Positions 7,618-15,749 are shown, numbered from the stretch's first letter. The stretch is DNA of 38,076 nt from Acidobacteriota bacterium (GCA_016199625.1 JACQGI010000031.1:1-38076), one strand, 5' to 3'. The notes: generated by a model not told the origin, from the sequence alone. Program-made: numbers and translations.

Positions 7618-8300
7618 TCCGCATCAACCTCCTGGCGGCCGACCGGCCGACGGGGCAGAAGAAAAAGGCGGCCGCGGGCGCCCCCGGAGCGCTCCAGGCG
7701 TACCTCTTCCTGGGGCTGTTCGGGGGCGGCGCCCTCGTCGCCTGCGGGGCGCTCTGGTGGTTCAAGTCGGCCCGGATCGGCGAGCTGGACACGCAGATCG
7801 GCGCGGCGAAGAAGCGCCAGTCGGAGCTGCAGGCCATCAAGGCCAAGGTGGACGAGTACGAGGCCCAGAAGCGGCAGCTCGACGCGAAGATCGCCCTCAT
7901 CGAGCGTCTCCAGGCCGAGCAGTCGGGGCCGGTCCACATGCTCGACGAGATCTCGCAGGCCGTGCCGGACTTCGTGTGGCTGACCTCCCTCGACCAGACC
8001 GGGTCCGGGATCCGGATCAAGGGAGAGAGCAACGGCCTCACGTCCGTGGCCGACTTCATCACCAACCTCCTGCACGCGGGACACTCCTCCTGCGCCGAGC
8101 CCGCTCCTCCGGACCGCCCGTCGGACCGCTCCCGGTGCTACTTCGCCAAGGTCGAGCTGGCGAGCAGCGCGGAGCAGAACAACGTGTTCCAGTTCGAGCT
8201 CTCGGCCAATTACACCAACGTGCACGGCAAGCTGAAGCAAGCTGCCACGCCGGGCGCCCCCGGGCCCGCCGCCCCGGCCGGCGCCGCGGCGAAGCCCTAG
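7614..8300 (+). CDS. pilN: Type IV pilus alignment protein PilN
   Basis: Bitopic inner-membrane protein linking cytoplasmic PilM to periplasmic PilO. The 228-residue product starts MIRINLLAADRP, matching the short N-terminal motif that docks in PilM. One membrane segment follows (about 24-45, LFLGLFGGGALVACGALWWF), then a coiled coil (50-95) and a ferredoxin-like periplasmic domain. The ATG at 7614 overlaps the pilM stop; seven codons of open frame before it are not conserved-looking. Within the periplasmic domain, a segment with HSSCAEPAPPDRPSDRSRC places two Cys residues 15 apart, possibly a disulfide-closed loop. The tail is Ala/Pro-rich. Confidence 0.92.
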   Translation: MIRINLLAADRPTGQKKKAAAGAPGALQAYLFLGLFGGGALVACGALWWFKSARIGELDTQIGAAKKRQSELQAIKAKVDEYEAQKRQLDAKIALIERLQAEQSGPVHMLDEISQAVPDFVWLTSLDQTGSGIRIKGESNGLTSVADFITNLLHAGHSSCAEPAPPDRPSDRSRCYFAKVELASSAEQNNVFQFELSANYTNVHGKLKQAATPGAPGPAAPAGAAAKP

Positions 8301-8315
8301 GCGAGGAGAACCGCG

Positions 8316-9053
8316 ATGGCCGACAATCCACTCTCCAAGCTCCCGCTCGCCGGCCAACTGGGCGTCTCCCTGGTCCTGGCCGGCGTCATCGGCGGCGTCT
8401 TCTACTGGCAGTGGTGGTCCCCCAAGGACGCGGAGGAGACGGCGAAGAAGGCGGAGCTCGCGAAGCTCGGTGACGAGATCCGCGCCCTGGAGGTCATCCG
8501 GAACAAACAGCAGGAGTTTCTCCGCGAGGTGGAGCAGCGGAAGGCCAAGCTCGACCTCCTCAAGCGCATCCTCCCCGCCGACAAGGAGACCCCGGAGCTG
8601 ATGAAGAAGGTGCAGTACCTCGCCACACAGGCGGACCTGCAGATCAAGAAGTTCAACCCCGGCGCGACGGTGACGAAGCAGTTCGACGTCCCGGGTCCCG
8701 GCACTGCCGCCGGCCCCGGCAGGCCGGGGGCTCCCGCGCCGCCCCGGCCCCCCGCCCGACCCGGGGCGCCCGGGGCCGCCGCGGCCCCCCCCCAGGACTC
8801 CTACCAGGAGTGGCCGATCAACGTGGAGATCGAGGGGACCTACCACAACCTGGGGATGTTCCTGGACCGTGTGAGCCGGCTCTCGCGGCTGGTCAACGTC
8901 GGGAACCTGAAGGTCAAGAACATGTCGCAGCCGAAGCGGGGCCGGACGATCAGCGTGGCCTGCGTGGCCACGACGTTCGTCTACGTGGAGGCACCGCGGC
9001 CGGCGGCTCCCCCTGCGGCGGCGGCCGCGCCGGCGGGAGGAGCCCGCCCATGA
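8316..9053 (+). CDS. pilO: Type IV pilus alignment protein PilO with a Pro/Gly-rich insertion
   Basis: PilO pairs with PilN in the inner membrane and contacts PilP in the periplasm. The 245 residues show a membrane segment at about 14-30, a coiled coil at about 37-85 (AEETAKKAELAKLGDEIRAL and on) and the PilO domain with TPELMKKVQYLATQADL and EGTYHNLGMFLDRVSRL. Between coiled coil and final domain lies a Pro/Gly/Ala-rich insertion at about 128-162, encoded partly by a run of nine C bases (8785-8793). The C-terminus is again Ala/Pro-rich. GAGGAGA precedes the ATG. The stop overlaps pilP by four bases. Confidence 0.92.
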   Translation: MADNPLSKLPLAGQLGVSLVLAGVIGGVFYWQWWSPKDAEETAKKAELAKLGDEIRALEVIRNKQQEFLREVEQRKAKLDLLKRILPADKETPELMKKVQYLATQADLQIKKFNPGATVTKQFDVPGPGTAAGPGRPGAPAPPRPPARPGAPGAAAAPPQDSYQEWPINVEIEGTYHNLGMFLDRVSRLSRLVNVGNLKVKNMSQPKRGRTISVACVATTFVYVEAPRPAAPPAAAAAPAGGARP

Positions 9054-9559
9054 GGACGCCGACCATGCGGGACTGGACGCTGGCCCTTGCGGCGCTGTGC
9101 CTGGCAGCCCCGGGCTCCGCGCAGGCGCCGGACGAGGCGCCCCCTCCCGACAGGACCCAGGACAGCATGCGGGCGATCCTGGATCGCGAGACCGAGCCGC
9201 AGCCCGGGCAGTATCGGTACAACCCCGGCGGTCGCCGCGACCCGTTCGTCAGCCTGCTGAAGCCCGTCGAGGGCGCGCAGGGCGACAAGACGAAGAAGCC
9301 GGGGATGGACGGCTTCCTCATTCAGGAAGTCGCCCTCAAGGGCATCGTCAAGACCACCGAAGGATACGTGGCGATGATCGTGGGCCCGGACGCGAAGGCC
9401 TATTTCCCCCGCGTCGGCCAGCGGCTGTTCGACGGGTCCATCGTGGCCATGGACCAGACCTCTGTCACCTTCCGGCAGGAGGTCACCGATCCCCTCTCGC
9501 CCGTGAGGGTCCGCGACGTCAAGAAGAGCCTTTATCCGTCCGAGGAGGCGAGGCAATGA
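9050..9559 (+). CDS. pilP: Type IV pilus assembly protein PilP
   Basis: PilP bridges the PilN/PilO inner-membrane complex and the PilQ secretin. The 169-residue product has a signal peptide ending GSAQA (about residue 25) and the family hallmark GGRRDPFVSLLKP. A small beta-sandwich domain follows, with LKGIVKTTEGYVAMIVGP and FPRVGQRLFDGSIVAMD. Many PilP proteins are lipoproteins; here the only Cys in the signal (AALC) has Leu at -1, a poor lipobox, so ordinary signal-peptidase cleavage is more likely. The ATG at 9050 overlaps the pilO stop (ATGA) and has GGGAGGAG upstream. The frame is open well upstream, but that part is a shadow of pilO. Confidence 0.9.
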   Translation: MRTPTMRDWTLALAALCLAAPGSAQAPDEAPPPDRTQDSMRAILDRETEPQPGQYRYNPGGRRDPFVSLLKPVEGAQGDKTKKPGMDGFLIQEVALKGIVKTTEGYVAMIVGPDAKAYFPRVGQRLFDGSIVAMDQTSVTFRQEVTDPLSPVRVRDVKKSLYPSEEARQ

Positions 9560-11949
9560 GAGCCAAGCTCGCTGTGGCCCTCCTGCTCATGGCCGGCGCG
9601 CTGGCCGTGGCGGGGGCGCCCGCGTACTCGCAGGACCGCGCACCCATCGCGATCTCCGACATCCGGCAGGAGAGCGGCGCGCGATCCACCCGCCTGGTGG
9701 TCGAGTGCACGGGACCGCTGGCCTACACCTACTACAGCCCGGACCCGCTCACCCTGGTCGTGGACATCCCCGAGGTGGACGCCTCGAAGATCCCGGCACG
9801 GATCGACGTGGGGACGCCCGAAGTCGAGTCGCTGAGGGTGACGACCATGGCCAGGGCCGACGGCCGCAGTCTGGCCCGGCTCGAGGTCCGCCTGGCGAGC
9901 CTCGTCCCTTACCAGATCTACTCCAAGGACAAGAGCCTGAACCTGGTCTTCGAGCGGCCGGGCGACGTGGCCAGCCGCACCCTGACCCTGGGCCCGAAGG
10001 CGGACGGGAAGCCCGAGGCGAAGGCGGGGGAGCCCCCCCCGGCTCCGGCGGGTGAGGCGCCGAGGCCCCAGCCCGCGCCGGCAGCGGCCGCGGCCACGCC
10101 GATCGTCGAGGCGTCGGGACCCAGCCCGGTGGCGCCTTCGAGACGCGCGCCCGCGACCCGGATCCTGGGAGTGACACACGACGACGACGCCGGGCAACTG
10201 GCGATCACGGTCCGCGCGGACGGCTCGCTCAAGTACCAGGAGTTCTTCCTCGGCAACCCCGACCGGCTGGTGGTGGACTTCAAGGACGTGGTGAGCCGCG
10301 TTCCGGTGAGGGGCCTCGAGGTGGGACAAGGGCCGGTGCGCCGCGTGCGGCTCGCCCAGTTCAGCGCCAGCGCCCCGAAGGTGGCCCGCCTGGTCCTGGA
10401 CCTCTCGGAAAGGGCGCCGTATCGCATCGTCGAGGCCAACGACGGCGTGCGCGTCGTCTTCGGCGAGGGCCAGGCCCCGAGCCCGGCGCCGCTGGCGGCG
10501 ATGAGGCCGGAGCCCGAGCCCGTCGAGCCCGCCCCGGCGCCGCCCATCGCGCTGCCGGAGCCGGTCCTTCCCGAGCCGGTGCTCCCCGAGCCCCAGGTGG
10601 GCGGCCCACTGGGCAAGGAGGCGTTCGAGGCACGGGTGGTCGGAGCCCCGGAGAAGAAGTACACCGGCGACCCGATCAACCTCGACTTCAAGGAAGGCGA
10701 CATCCTCGACATCTTCCGCCTCTTCTCCGACATCAGCGGCCTCAACATCGTCGTGAACCCCGGGGTCAGCGGGAGGGTGACTCTGAAGCTGAACCAGGTC
10801 CCCTGGGACCAGGCCCTCGACCTGATCCTGAAGGCCAACAACCTCGGTTACACCCGCGAGGACAACGTGGTCCGCATCGCCCGCCTCGCGGACCTGCAGA
10901 GGGAGGAGGAGGAGCTCCGGAAGCTCAAGGAGAACCAGGCCCTCGCCGGCGACCTGCAGGTGTGGCGTAAGTCGCTGTCCTACGCGAAGGCCAAAGACCT
11001 CGAGCCCACGGTGAAGAAGGTCGCGCTCTCGGCCAGGGGGAACATCACCCTCGACGACCGGACCAACACGATGATCATCACCGACCTTCCAAGGAACATC
11101 GAGAAGGCGAAGGACCTCGTGGCCGACCTGGACCGCTCGACGCCCCAGGTGGAGATCGAGGCCCGCATCGTGGTGACGAGCCGGAACTTCACCCGCGATC
11201 TGGGGATCCAGTGGGGCTTCCTGAACCAGCAGAGCGCCGCCTTCGGCAACACGACGAGCCTGGCGTTCCCCCACTCGATCATCGTCAACGGCTCGGCGGT
11301 GCCTTCGGCCCAGGGCCTTCGTGCCGATCAGGCGGGGCTCGCGCCGGCGGCGGGCATCGGTCTCGCGGGGCGCGGCTACGCCGTCAACCTTCCGGCGGCA
11401 GGCGCGACCTCGGGCATCGGCATCACCATGGGCAACATCATCGGCAGCTTCAACCTGGACCTCGCCCTGACGGCCCTCGAGCGTCAGGGGCGCGGGCGCC
11501 TCCTCTCGACGCCGAAGGTCACGACGCAGAACAACCGCGAAGCCGAGATCAAGCAGGGCGTCCAGATCCCGATCCAGACCGTCGCCAACAACACGGTCAC
11601 CGTGACCTTCAAGGACGCGGTGCTGACCCTGAAGGTGACCCCGCAGATCACCGAGGCCGGGACCGTGATCCTCGACATCGACGTCCAGAACAACACCCCG
11701 GACTTCGCGAACCTGGTGCAGGGCATCCCGCCGATCAACACCCAGGCCGCCAAGACGATCGTGCTGGTCCGGGATGGCTCCACCACGGTGATCGGCGGGA
11801 TCTACCAGAGCAACGAGCAGACGACGCAGAACCGGACGCCCTTCCTCGCCAACCTCCCGCTGCTCGGGTACCTCTTCCGGAACCGCTTCGTGACGAGCTC
11901 GAACAACGAGCTGCTCCTCTTCATCACCCCCCGGATCATCAAGGGGTGA
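9556..11949 (+). CDS. pilQ: Type IV pilus secretin PilQ
   Basis: Outer-membrane ring through which the pilus exits. The 797 residues begin with a signal peptide (cleavage near AYSQD). Two AMIN peptidoglycan-binding domains follow at about 32-135 and 197-305, then a Pro/Glu-rich linker with repeated LPEPV. Next come the secretin N0/STN domain at about 372-435 (LDFKEGDILDIFRLFSDIS) and an N1 domain. The secretin barrel starts near 530 (VEIEARIVVTSRNFTRDLG) and carries the signature STPKVTTQNNREAEIKQG near 645-665. The end LLLFITPRIIKG is classic. The start overlaps the pilP stop (ATGA) and has GAGGAGG upstream. A run of eight C bases (10033-10040) lies in the first linker. Confidence 0.95.
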   Translation: MRAKLAVALLLMAGALAVAGAPAYSQDRAPIAISDIRQESGARSTRLVVECTGPLAYTYYSPDPLTLVVDIPEVDASKIPARIDVGTPEVESLRVTTMARADGRSLARLEVRLASLVPYQIYSKDKSLNLVFERPGDVASRTLTLGPKADGKPEAKAGEPPPAPAGEAPRPQPAPAAAAATPIVEASGPSPVAPSRRAPATRILGVTHDDDAGQLAITVRADGSLKYQEFFLGNPDRLVVDFKDVVSRVPVRGLEVGQGPVRRVRLAQFSASAPKVARLVLDLSERAPYRIVEANDGVRVVFGEGQAPSPAPLAAMRPEPEPVEPAPAPPIALPEPVLPEPVLPEPQVGGPLGKEAFEARVVGAPEKKYTGDPINLDFKEGDILDIFRLFSDISGLNIVVNPGVSGRVTLKLNQVPWDQALDLILKANNLGYTREDNVVRIARLADLQREEEELRKLKENQALAGDLQVWRKSLSYAKAKDLEPTVKKVALSARGNITLDDRTNTMIITDLPRNIEKAKDLVADLDRSTPQVEIEARIVVTSRNFTRDLGIQWGFLNQQSAAFGNTTSLAFPHSIIVNGSAVPSAQGLRADQAGLAPAAGIGLAGRGYAVNLPAAGATSGIGITMGNIIGSFNLDLALTALERQGRGRLLSTPKVTTQNNREAEIKQGVQIPIQTVANNTVTVTFKDAVLTLKVTPQITEAGTVILDIDVQNNTPDFANLVQGIPPINTQAAKTIVLVRDGSTTVIGGIYQSNEQTTQNRTPFLANLPLLGYLFRNRFVTSSNNELLLFITPRIIKG

Positions 11950-12007
11950 TGCCATGCGCGGTACGACTCTCGAACAGGACCTGTTGGTGGCCGGCGGGAG
12001 GAAGGCG

Positions 12008-12616
12008 ATGAGAATCTCGAGATCTAGGGCCGTAGTAGCGGCCATCGTGCTGGGTTGCGGGGGCTGCACCCCGGACTGGGCCACACAGAACTCCACGCCG
12101 TTCGTCATGGAGGTGGCGGGGATCACCGGCGGGGACGGCGACGTGCCCATCCTGTCGGACGTCCTGACGGACGGCGCGGTGGTCAACGACGAGGCCCGGG
12201 TGACCGTGAACATCTTCCGGAAGAACAACAACGGCGACCTGGCGACGAGCCCCGCCGAACACATCTACATGAAGCGGTACGAAGTCCGTTACTTCCGGAC
12301 CGATGGCCGCAACGTCGAAGGGATAGACGTGCCGCACCGGATCTCCGGTCCGCTGGGGAATGTGCGCTTCCACACACCTGGGCCGGGAGGTGATGGGGAG
12401 GTAGAGGCCGAGATGATCATCACAATCGTCCGCCACCAGGCCAAGCTCGAGCCGCCACTGAACAACCTCCAAGGTGTCGTGGTCGACAGCCTGGGCGGGT
12501 CGGCTCTGGTGCTGACCACGATCGCCGAGATCACGATTCACGCCCAGACCGTGCAGGGCGAGAACCTGCAGGCCTCCGGCCAGGCGCAGGTGACGTTCGC
12601 GAACTTCCCCGACTAG
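12008..12616 (+). CDS. Predicted lipoprotein downstream of pilQ
   Basis: A 202-residue product with a short basic start (MRISRSR), a hydrophobic stretch and Cys residues at LGC and GGC, either of which could be the lipidated residue; export to the envelope is therefore likely. The mature part is rich in beta-prone segments (VNDEARVTVNIFRKNNNGD, YEVRYFRTDG, GEVEAEMIITIVRHQ), suggesting a beta-sandwich. I do not recognise a named family. The ATG at 12008 was preferred over one at 11954 because GGGAGGAAGG precedes it and the signal peptide then starts properly. It follows pilQ by 58 bases and precedes another lipoprotein by 16, so it probably belongs to the pil operon. A secretin-associated role is an inference. 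Confidence 0.75.
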   Translation: MRISRSRAVVAAIVLGCGGCTPDWATQNSTPFVMEVAGITGGDGDVPILSDVLTDGAVVNDEARVTVNIFRKNNNGDLATSPAEHIYMKRYEVRYFRTDGRNVEGIDVPHRISGPLGNVRFHTPGPGGDGEVEAEMIITIVRHQAKLEPPLNNLQGVVVDSLGGSALVLTTIAEITIHAQTVQGENLQASGQAQVTFANFPD

Positions 12617-12632
12617 GAAGCGAGGACGCCTT

Positions 12633-13397
12633 ATGAGGAGCCAAGCGATGCGCATGCGATTCGGGGCGGGCCTCGGGGGAGTCCTTGCCCTGGCGATGAG
12701 CCTTTTCGGTTGCGGCCTGGACGAGGTTGGGGACATCCCGGGCTACGTCGGGCCGGCCGTGCTGGCGCTGGACATGAAGCTGACCGTGAGCCCCGACATT
12801 CTGACGGCCGACGGGAGGAGCACGGCCGTCGTGCGGGCCGAGGTGTTCGGCCCCGACGGCCTGCCGCGCGCGGGCGTCGACATCGCCTTCGCGCTCGCCG
12901 ACGAGAGTGGGAACTTCGCGGATCTGGGCAAGCTGAGCCACGACCGTGCGGTCACTGACGGGGCCGGTCTCGCACAACTGGTCTACACGGCTCCGCCGCG
13001 GACCGACGCGACCGCGAACCAGACGATCCTCATCGTGGCGCGGCCCGTTGGGAATGACGCCAATGGCGCGGTCTATCGGAGCGTCCGCCTCGAGCTGCGG
13101 TCGGCCGAGCCGCGGCTGTTCCCGCAGGTGCCGGGCAACGCCGCGCCGATCTGCAACTACGCCATCGAGGCGCCGGACGGCTTCCGCGTCGGCCGCTCGA
13201 TCCTCTTCCAGAGCACGTCGAGCGACGAGGACGGGACGATCGTCCGGTACTTCTGGGACTTCGGTGACGGAGGGAGGGACGACAAGCCCGACGTCAATCA
13301 CGTGTACGGCTTCGCGGGGACCTTCAGCGTCACCCACGTCGTCACGGACGACGACGGCGGGCAGTCGGCCTGCGCAGCCAGCCTGACGATCTTCTAG
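12633..13397 (+). CDS. Lipoprotein with bacterial Ig-like and PKD domains
   Basis: A 254-residue envelope protein with lipobox LFGC at about residues 24-27. After it, LTVSPDILTADGRSTAVVRA and the following 90 residues look like a Big-1/invasin-type Ig-like domain. The C-terminus has a clear PKD domain: FQSTSSDEDGTIVRYFWDFG, then DVNHVYGFAGTFSVTHVVTD. Such domains bind other proteins or glycans outside the cell. The ATG at 12633 has GAGGA upstream; an ATG at 12648 with AGGAG seven bases before it is at least as good and keeps the signal peptide. It is the last gene before a strong hairpin, so it probably closes the pil operon. It could be a surface adhesin or a stabiliser of the secretin; neither is shown. 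Confidence 0.78.
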   Translation: MRSQAMRMRFGAGLGGVLALAMSLFGCGLDEVGDIPGYVGPAVLALDMKLTVSPDILTADGRSTAVVRAEVFGPDGLPRAGVDIAFALADESGNFADLGKLSHDRAVTDGAGLAQLVYTAPPRTDATANQTILIVARPVGNDANGAVYRSVRLELRSAEPRLFPQVPGNAAPICNYAIEAPDGFRVGRSILFQSTSSDEDGTIVRYFWDFGDGGRDDKPDVNHVYGFAGTFSVTHVVTDDDGGQSACAASLTIF

Positions 13398-13420
13398 GGC
13401 GCAGCCGGCGTCGTAGAATG

Positions 13421-13446
13421 CCCCAGGTCCCGCAAGGGGCCTGGGG
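13421..13446 (+). terminator. Strong GNRA-capped hairpin ending the pil operon
   Basis: CCCCAGGTCCC (13421-13431), loop GCAA and GGGGCCTGGGG (13436-13446) form an 11-base-pair stem with one G-U pair. CTTT follows, so the U-tract is short. It lies 24 bases after the lipoprotein stop and 26 before the TPR gene. A TAGAAT box just upstream (13414-13419) could instead make the hairpin part of the next gene's leader. Confidence 0.6.
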
Positions 13447-13471
13447 CTTTGGTCCCTGAGAAGGGGAAAAG

Positions 13472-14479
13472 GTGGCGACGAATCCGCGGATCGAAGACCT
13501 CCGGAAGCGGCTGGAGAAGGAGCCGGGCTCGCGCCTGTTCGCGCAACTCGCCGAGGAGCTGCGCAAGGAAGGGGAGCTGGACGAGGCGATCCGGCTGTGC
13601 CGGGAGGGGCTGGAGCGGCACCCCGCGTATCCGTCGGCGCGGATGACACTCGGCCGGGCGCTGTTCGACACCGGGGACGTGGCGGGGGCCCGCAGCGAGT
13701 TCGAGGCGGTGGTCAGGACCGCTCCGGACAACATCCTCGCGGGCCGCCTGCTCGGGGAGTGCCTCGAAGGCCTGGGTGATCTCGGGGGGGCCGTCGCGCG
13801 CTATCGCGCGACGCTCGTCTTCGCCCCGGGCGACAAGAACATCCAGGCTCGACTCGAGGGCGCGGAAGCGCGGCTCGAGGCGCCGGCGGAGACGATGCCG
13901 GAGGGGGAGGGGGCACCGGAGGTGGTGCAGGAGGCGGCGGAGGCCGAGCCTCCTCCCATACCCCTGGCGCAGGTGGACGGGGAGTCGTTCGAGCTGGAGT
14001 CGGCGCACGAGGCGCAGCCGACCTTGGTCGGAGAGGCCGTCCAGCCAGCGGCAGAGACGACCGGGGAGCCAGCACCGATTCCGATCCTTCCAGGAACCCA
14101 AGGCTTCGAGCTGGAGGCGGCTTACGAGGCTCCCGTCGCCACGATTCCCTTCCGGCCCGCTCCCGACGTGTCGGCCGCGCCGGCCCCGGTGGCCCGCCCG
14201 ATCGAGGAGCCGCCCCCGATCGCGTCTTCCACCCTCGCCGAGCTGTACTTCGACCAGGGATTCCACGAACAGGCCATCGAGGTGTACCGGCAGGTCCTGG
14301 AGCGCGAGCCCAGCAACGAGAGGGCCCGGGCCCGGCTGAAGGAAGTCGAGGCGCTGGACCGCCACCTGCGCGGGGCCGACGCCGGCCCCACCTCGCGACC
14401 CTCGGGCCCGCGGCGGCAGGCCGTCGAGCGAACGATCGCGCGGCTCGAAGGGTTTCTGGCAGCCGTGCGGAGGGGGTAG
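13472..14479 (+). CDS. Tetratricopeptide-repeat protein with duplicated FELE motif
   Basis: A 335-residue soluble protein without a signal peptide. TPR helices fill about residues 5-130 (LAEELRKEGELDEAIRLCRE, ARMTLGRALFDTGDVAGA, LLGECLEGLGDLGGAVA). A low-complexity acidic/Pro linker runs from about 131 to 245. One more TPR follows at about 252-295 (TLAELYFDQGFHEQAIEVYR). The linker carries a repeated segment, FELESAHEAQ near 171-180 and FELEAAYEAP near 212-221, which looks like a duplicated docking motif. GTG start with AAGGGGAAAAG upstream. Its stop overlaps the GTG of the Roadblock gene by one base, so the two proteins are coupled and may act together. A scaffold role in the cytoplasm is inferred. 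Confidence 0.8.
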   Translation: MATNPRIEDLRKRLEKEPGSRLFAQLAEELRKEGELDEAIRLCREGLERHPAYPSARMTLGRALFDTGDVAGARSEFEAVVRTAPDNILAGRLLGECLEGLGDLGGAVARYRATLVFAPGDKNIQARLEGAEARLEAPAETMPEGEGAPEVVQEAAEAEPPPIPLAQVDGESFELESAHEAQPTLVGEAVQPAAETTGEPAPIPILPGTQGFELEAAYEAPVATIPFRPAPDVSAAPAPVARPIEEPPPIASSTLAELYFDQGFHEQAIEVYRQVLEREPSNERARARLKEVEALDRHLRGADAGPTSRPSGPRRQAVERTIARLEGFLAAVRRG

Positions 14480-14844
14480 TGGTGGCAGGGTTCGCTGAGG
14501 CCCTTCGATCGGTCGCCGCCAAGGTCCCGGAGACCCAGGTGCTCATGGTCATGGGCACCGACGGGATCCCCATCGAGAGGCTGGTCGTGCGCGCCGACCC
14601 GAACCTCGAGGCCGTCGCGGCCGAGTACACGACCCTGCTGCGTGCGAGCCTGGCAGCCGCCAGCGACACGGGCCTCGGGGACCTCCAGGAGCTCTCGGTC
14701 GTCACCGAGAAGATGATCGCGCTCCTCGTCGCGATCACGCCGGAGTACTTCCTGTTCGCGGCCTTGAGTCCCGGTGCGATGACGGGGCGGGCACGGTTCG
14801 CGCTGCGGCGCGCGAGCCTGAGCCTGGAGGGGGAGTTCCAGTAG
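14479..14844 (+). CDS. Roadblock/LC7 domain protein
   Basis: A 121-residue single-domain protein of the Roadblock/LC7 fold, the family of MglB, the GTPase-activating partner of the polarity GTPase MglA. Seen features are an N-terminal helix (VAGFAEALRSVAAKVPE), the strand pair VLMVMGTDGIPIERLVV, a long central helix (LEAVAAEYTTLLRASLAAAS) and the strand block ELSVVTEKMIALLVAITPEYFL. No MglA-like GTPase gene is in the window. It overlaps the TPR gene upstream by one base and lies behind the pil operon, so a role in pilus polarity or regulation is attractive but not proven. The start may be either of two adjacent GTG codons. Confidence 0.8.
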   Translation: MVAGFAEALRSVAAKVPETQVLMVMGTDGIPIERLVVRADPNLEAVAAEYTTLLRASLAAASDTGLGDLQELSVVTEKMIALLVAITPEYFLFAALSPGAMTGRARFALRRASLSLEGEFQ

Positions 14845-14845
14845 G

Positions 14846-14874
14846 TTGCCGCAGGGATGTCGATGCCTTACACT
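14846..14874 (+). promoter_or_regulatory. Promoter of the P-domain-like lipoprotein gene
   Basis: TTGCCG (14846-14851), a 17-base spacer and TACACT (14869-14874) predict a start near 14881 and a leader of about 60 bases. It begins just after the Roadblock stop. Confidence 0.5.
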
Positions 14875-14942
14875 CGTCTCCCACGGTGGCCCTCGGCAGT
14901 TGGCTTGGCGCCCGGCCCGGTGGTCGCGGTGAAGGAGCCGTC

Positions 14943-15749
14943 ATGAAGATCAAGTCGTGGGTCTCGATCGGCGCGGTCGTTTTCGCGCTCGCCTGTGCGA
15001 CGCAGCCCAACGCAACCGGTCCGTCCCGGGACGGGGATGAGGGGAGCGCCCCCGTCCGCGCCGCGGACTGGCCCACACCCGGACCGGCTCCGGTGCCTGG
15101 CGGGCCCGGCCCCGCCCCCGTTCCCGGAGGGCCCACGCCGGCTCCCGTGCCTGGCGGCAACCCCTCAGCCCCGCCCCCACCTCCGACTCCGACGCCGACG
15201 CCCAGCGGAGGCCCAACCCCGACGCCCTCGCCGCCGCCGTGCGCCGCCGCCACGCTGACGTTCTCGTCTACGGATACGCCGATAGTGCTATCGGCGGGCG
15301 CGTCTGTCATCAGCGTCGACGATCCCGCCCTGGAGCTTTGCACGGCGAAGAAGATCCGGCTCTCGCTGCGCGCCACGGCTCCCGGAGGGGACCTCGCGCC
15401 CTACACCAACTTCGTTTTTGAACTCGCCCCTATTGGCCCCGGCCGAGTCGTCGCCGTCCTCGATCGGTCGGACGCTCCTTTGAGCGGCCCCGGGATCGGC
15501 GGCACGGCCTGCGGACAGCTTCTCTTCGAGGACTTCGGCCCCGACGGCAACTTCGATCAGGCGACCCCTCCCTACGTCGGGACCTTCGCGCCCGACGGTG
15601 CCCTCTTCACGCCGGACCAGTTCACGGCGTTGTATGGACTCCCCGTCAAGGTCCCGTGGGCGCTCCAGTACTTCGGAACGGCCGCCGACAACACGGCCCT
15701 GCCGATCCGCGTCGAGTGCTGGACCCTCGAGTTGACCGTGGGGCCGTAG
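14943..15749 (+). CDS. Proline-rich lipoprotein with proprotein-convertase P-domain-like C-terminus
   Basis: A 268-residue envelope protein. The signal [18 protein letters not shown] ends in a good lipobox (LAC). Residues about 38-98 are low-complexity, with three tandem copies of PAPVPGG followed by Pro/Thr-rich sequence, a typical cell-wall-spanning spacer. From about Cys99 a globular domain starts. Its order of strands and its ending ([36 protein letters not shown]) resembles the P/Homo-B domain seen on secreted subtilases, here without a protease. ATG at 14943 has AAGGAG at good spacing; an upstream frame extension has no ribosome site. The gene is flanked by its own promoter and a strong terminator, so it is monocistronic. 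Function unknown. Confidence 0.75.
   Translation: MKIKSWVSIGAVVFALACATQPNATGPSRDGDEGSAPVRAADWPTPGPAPVPGGPGPAPVPGGPTPAPVPGGNPSAPPPPPTPTPTPSGGPTPTPSPPPCAAATLTFSSTDTPIVLSAGASVISVDDPALELCTAKKIRLSLRATAPGGDLAPYTNFVFELAPIGPGRVVAVLDRSDAPLSGPGIGGTACGQLLFEDFGPDGNFDQATPPYVGTFAPDGALFTPDQFTALYGLPVKVPWALQYFGTAADNTALPIRVECWTLELTVGP

Noticed and set aside
9532-12264. 910-codon minus-strand open frame across pilQ
   Set aside because: Product is an Arg/His/Asp/Val-rich shadow of the pilQ reading frame; no ribosome site or domain.
15054-15237. Proline-rich repeat DNA as a possible CRISPR or mobile repeat
   Set aside because: The repeated bases encode tandem PAPVPGG units in frame within a lipoprotein spacer; there are no spacers of regular length and no cas or transposase genes.
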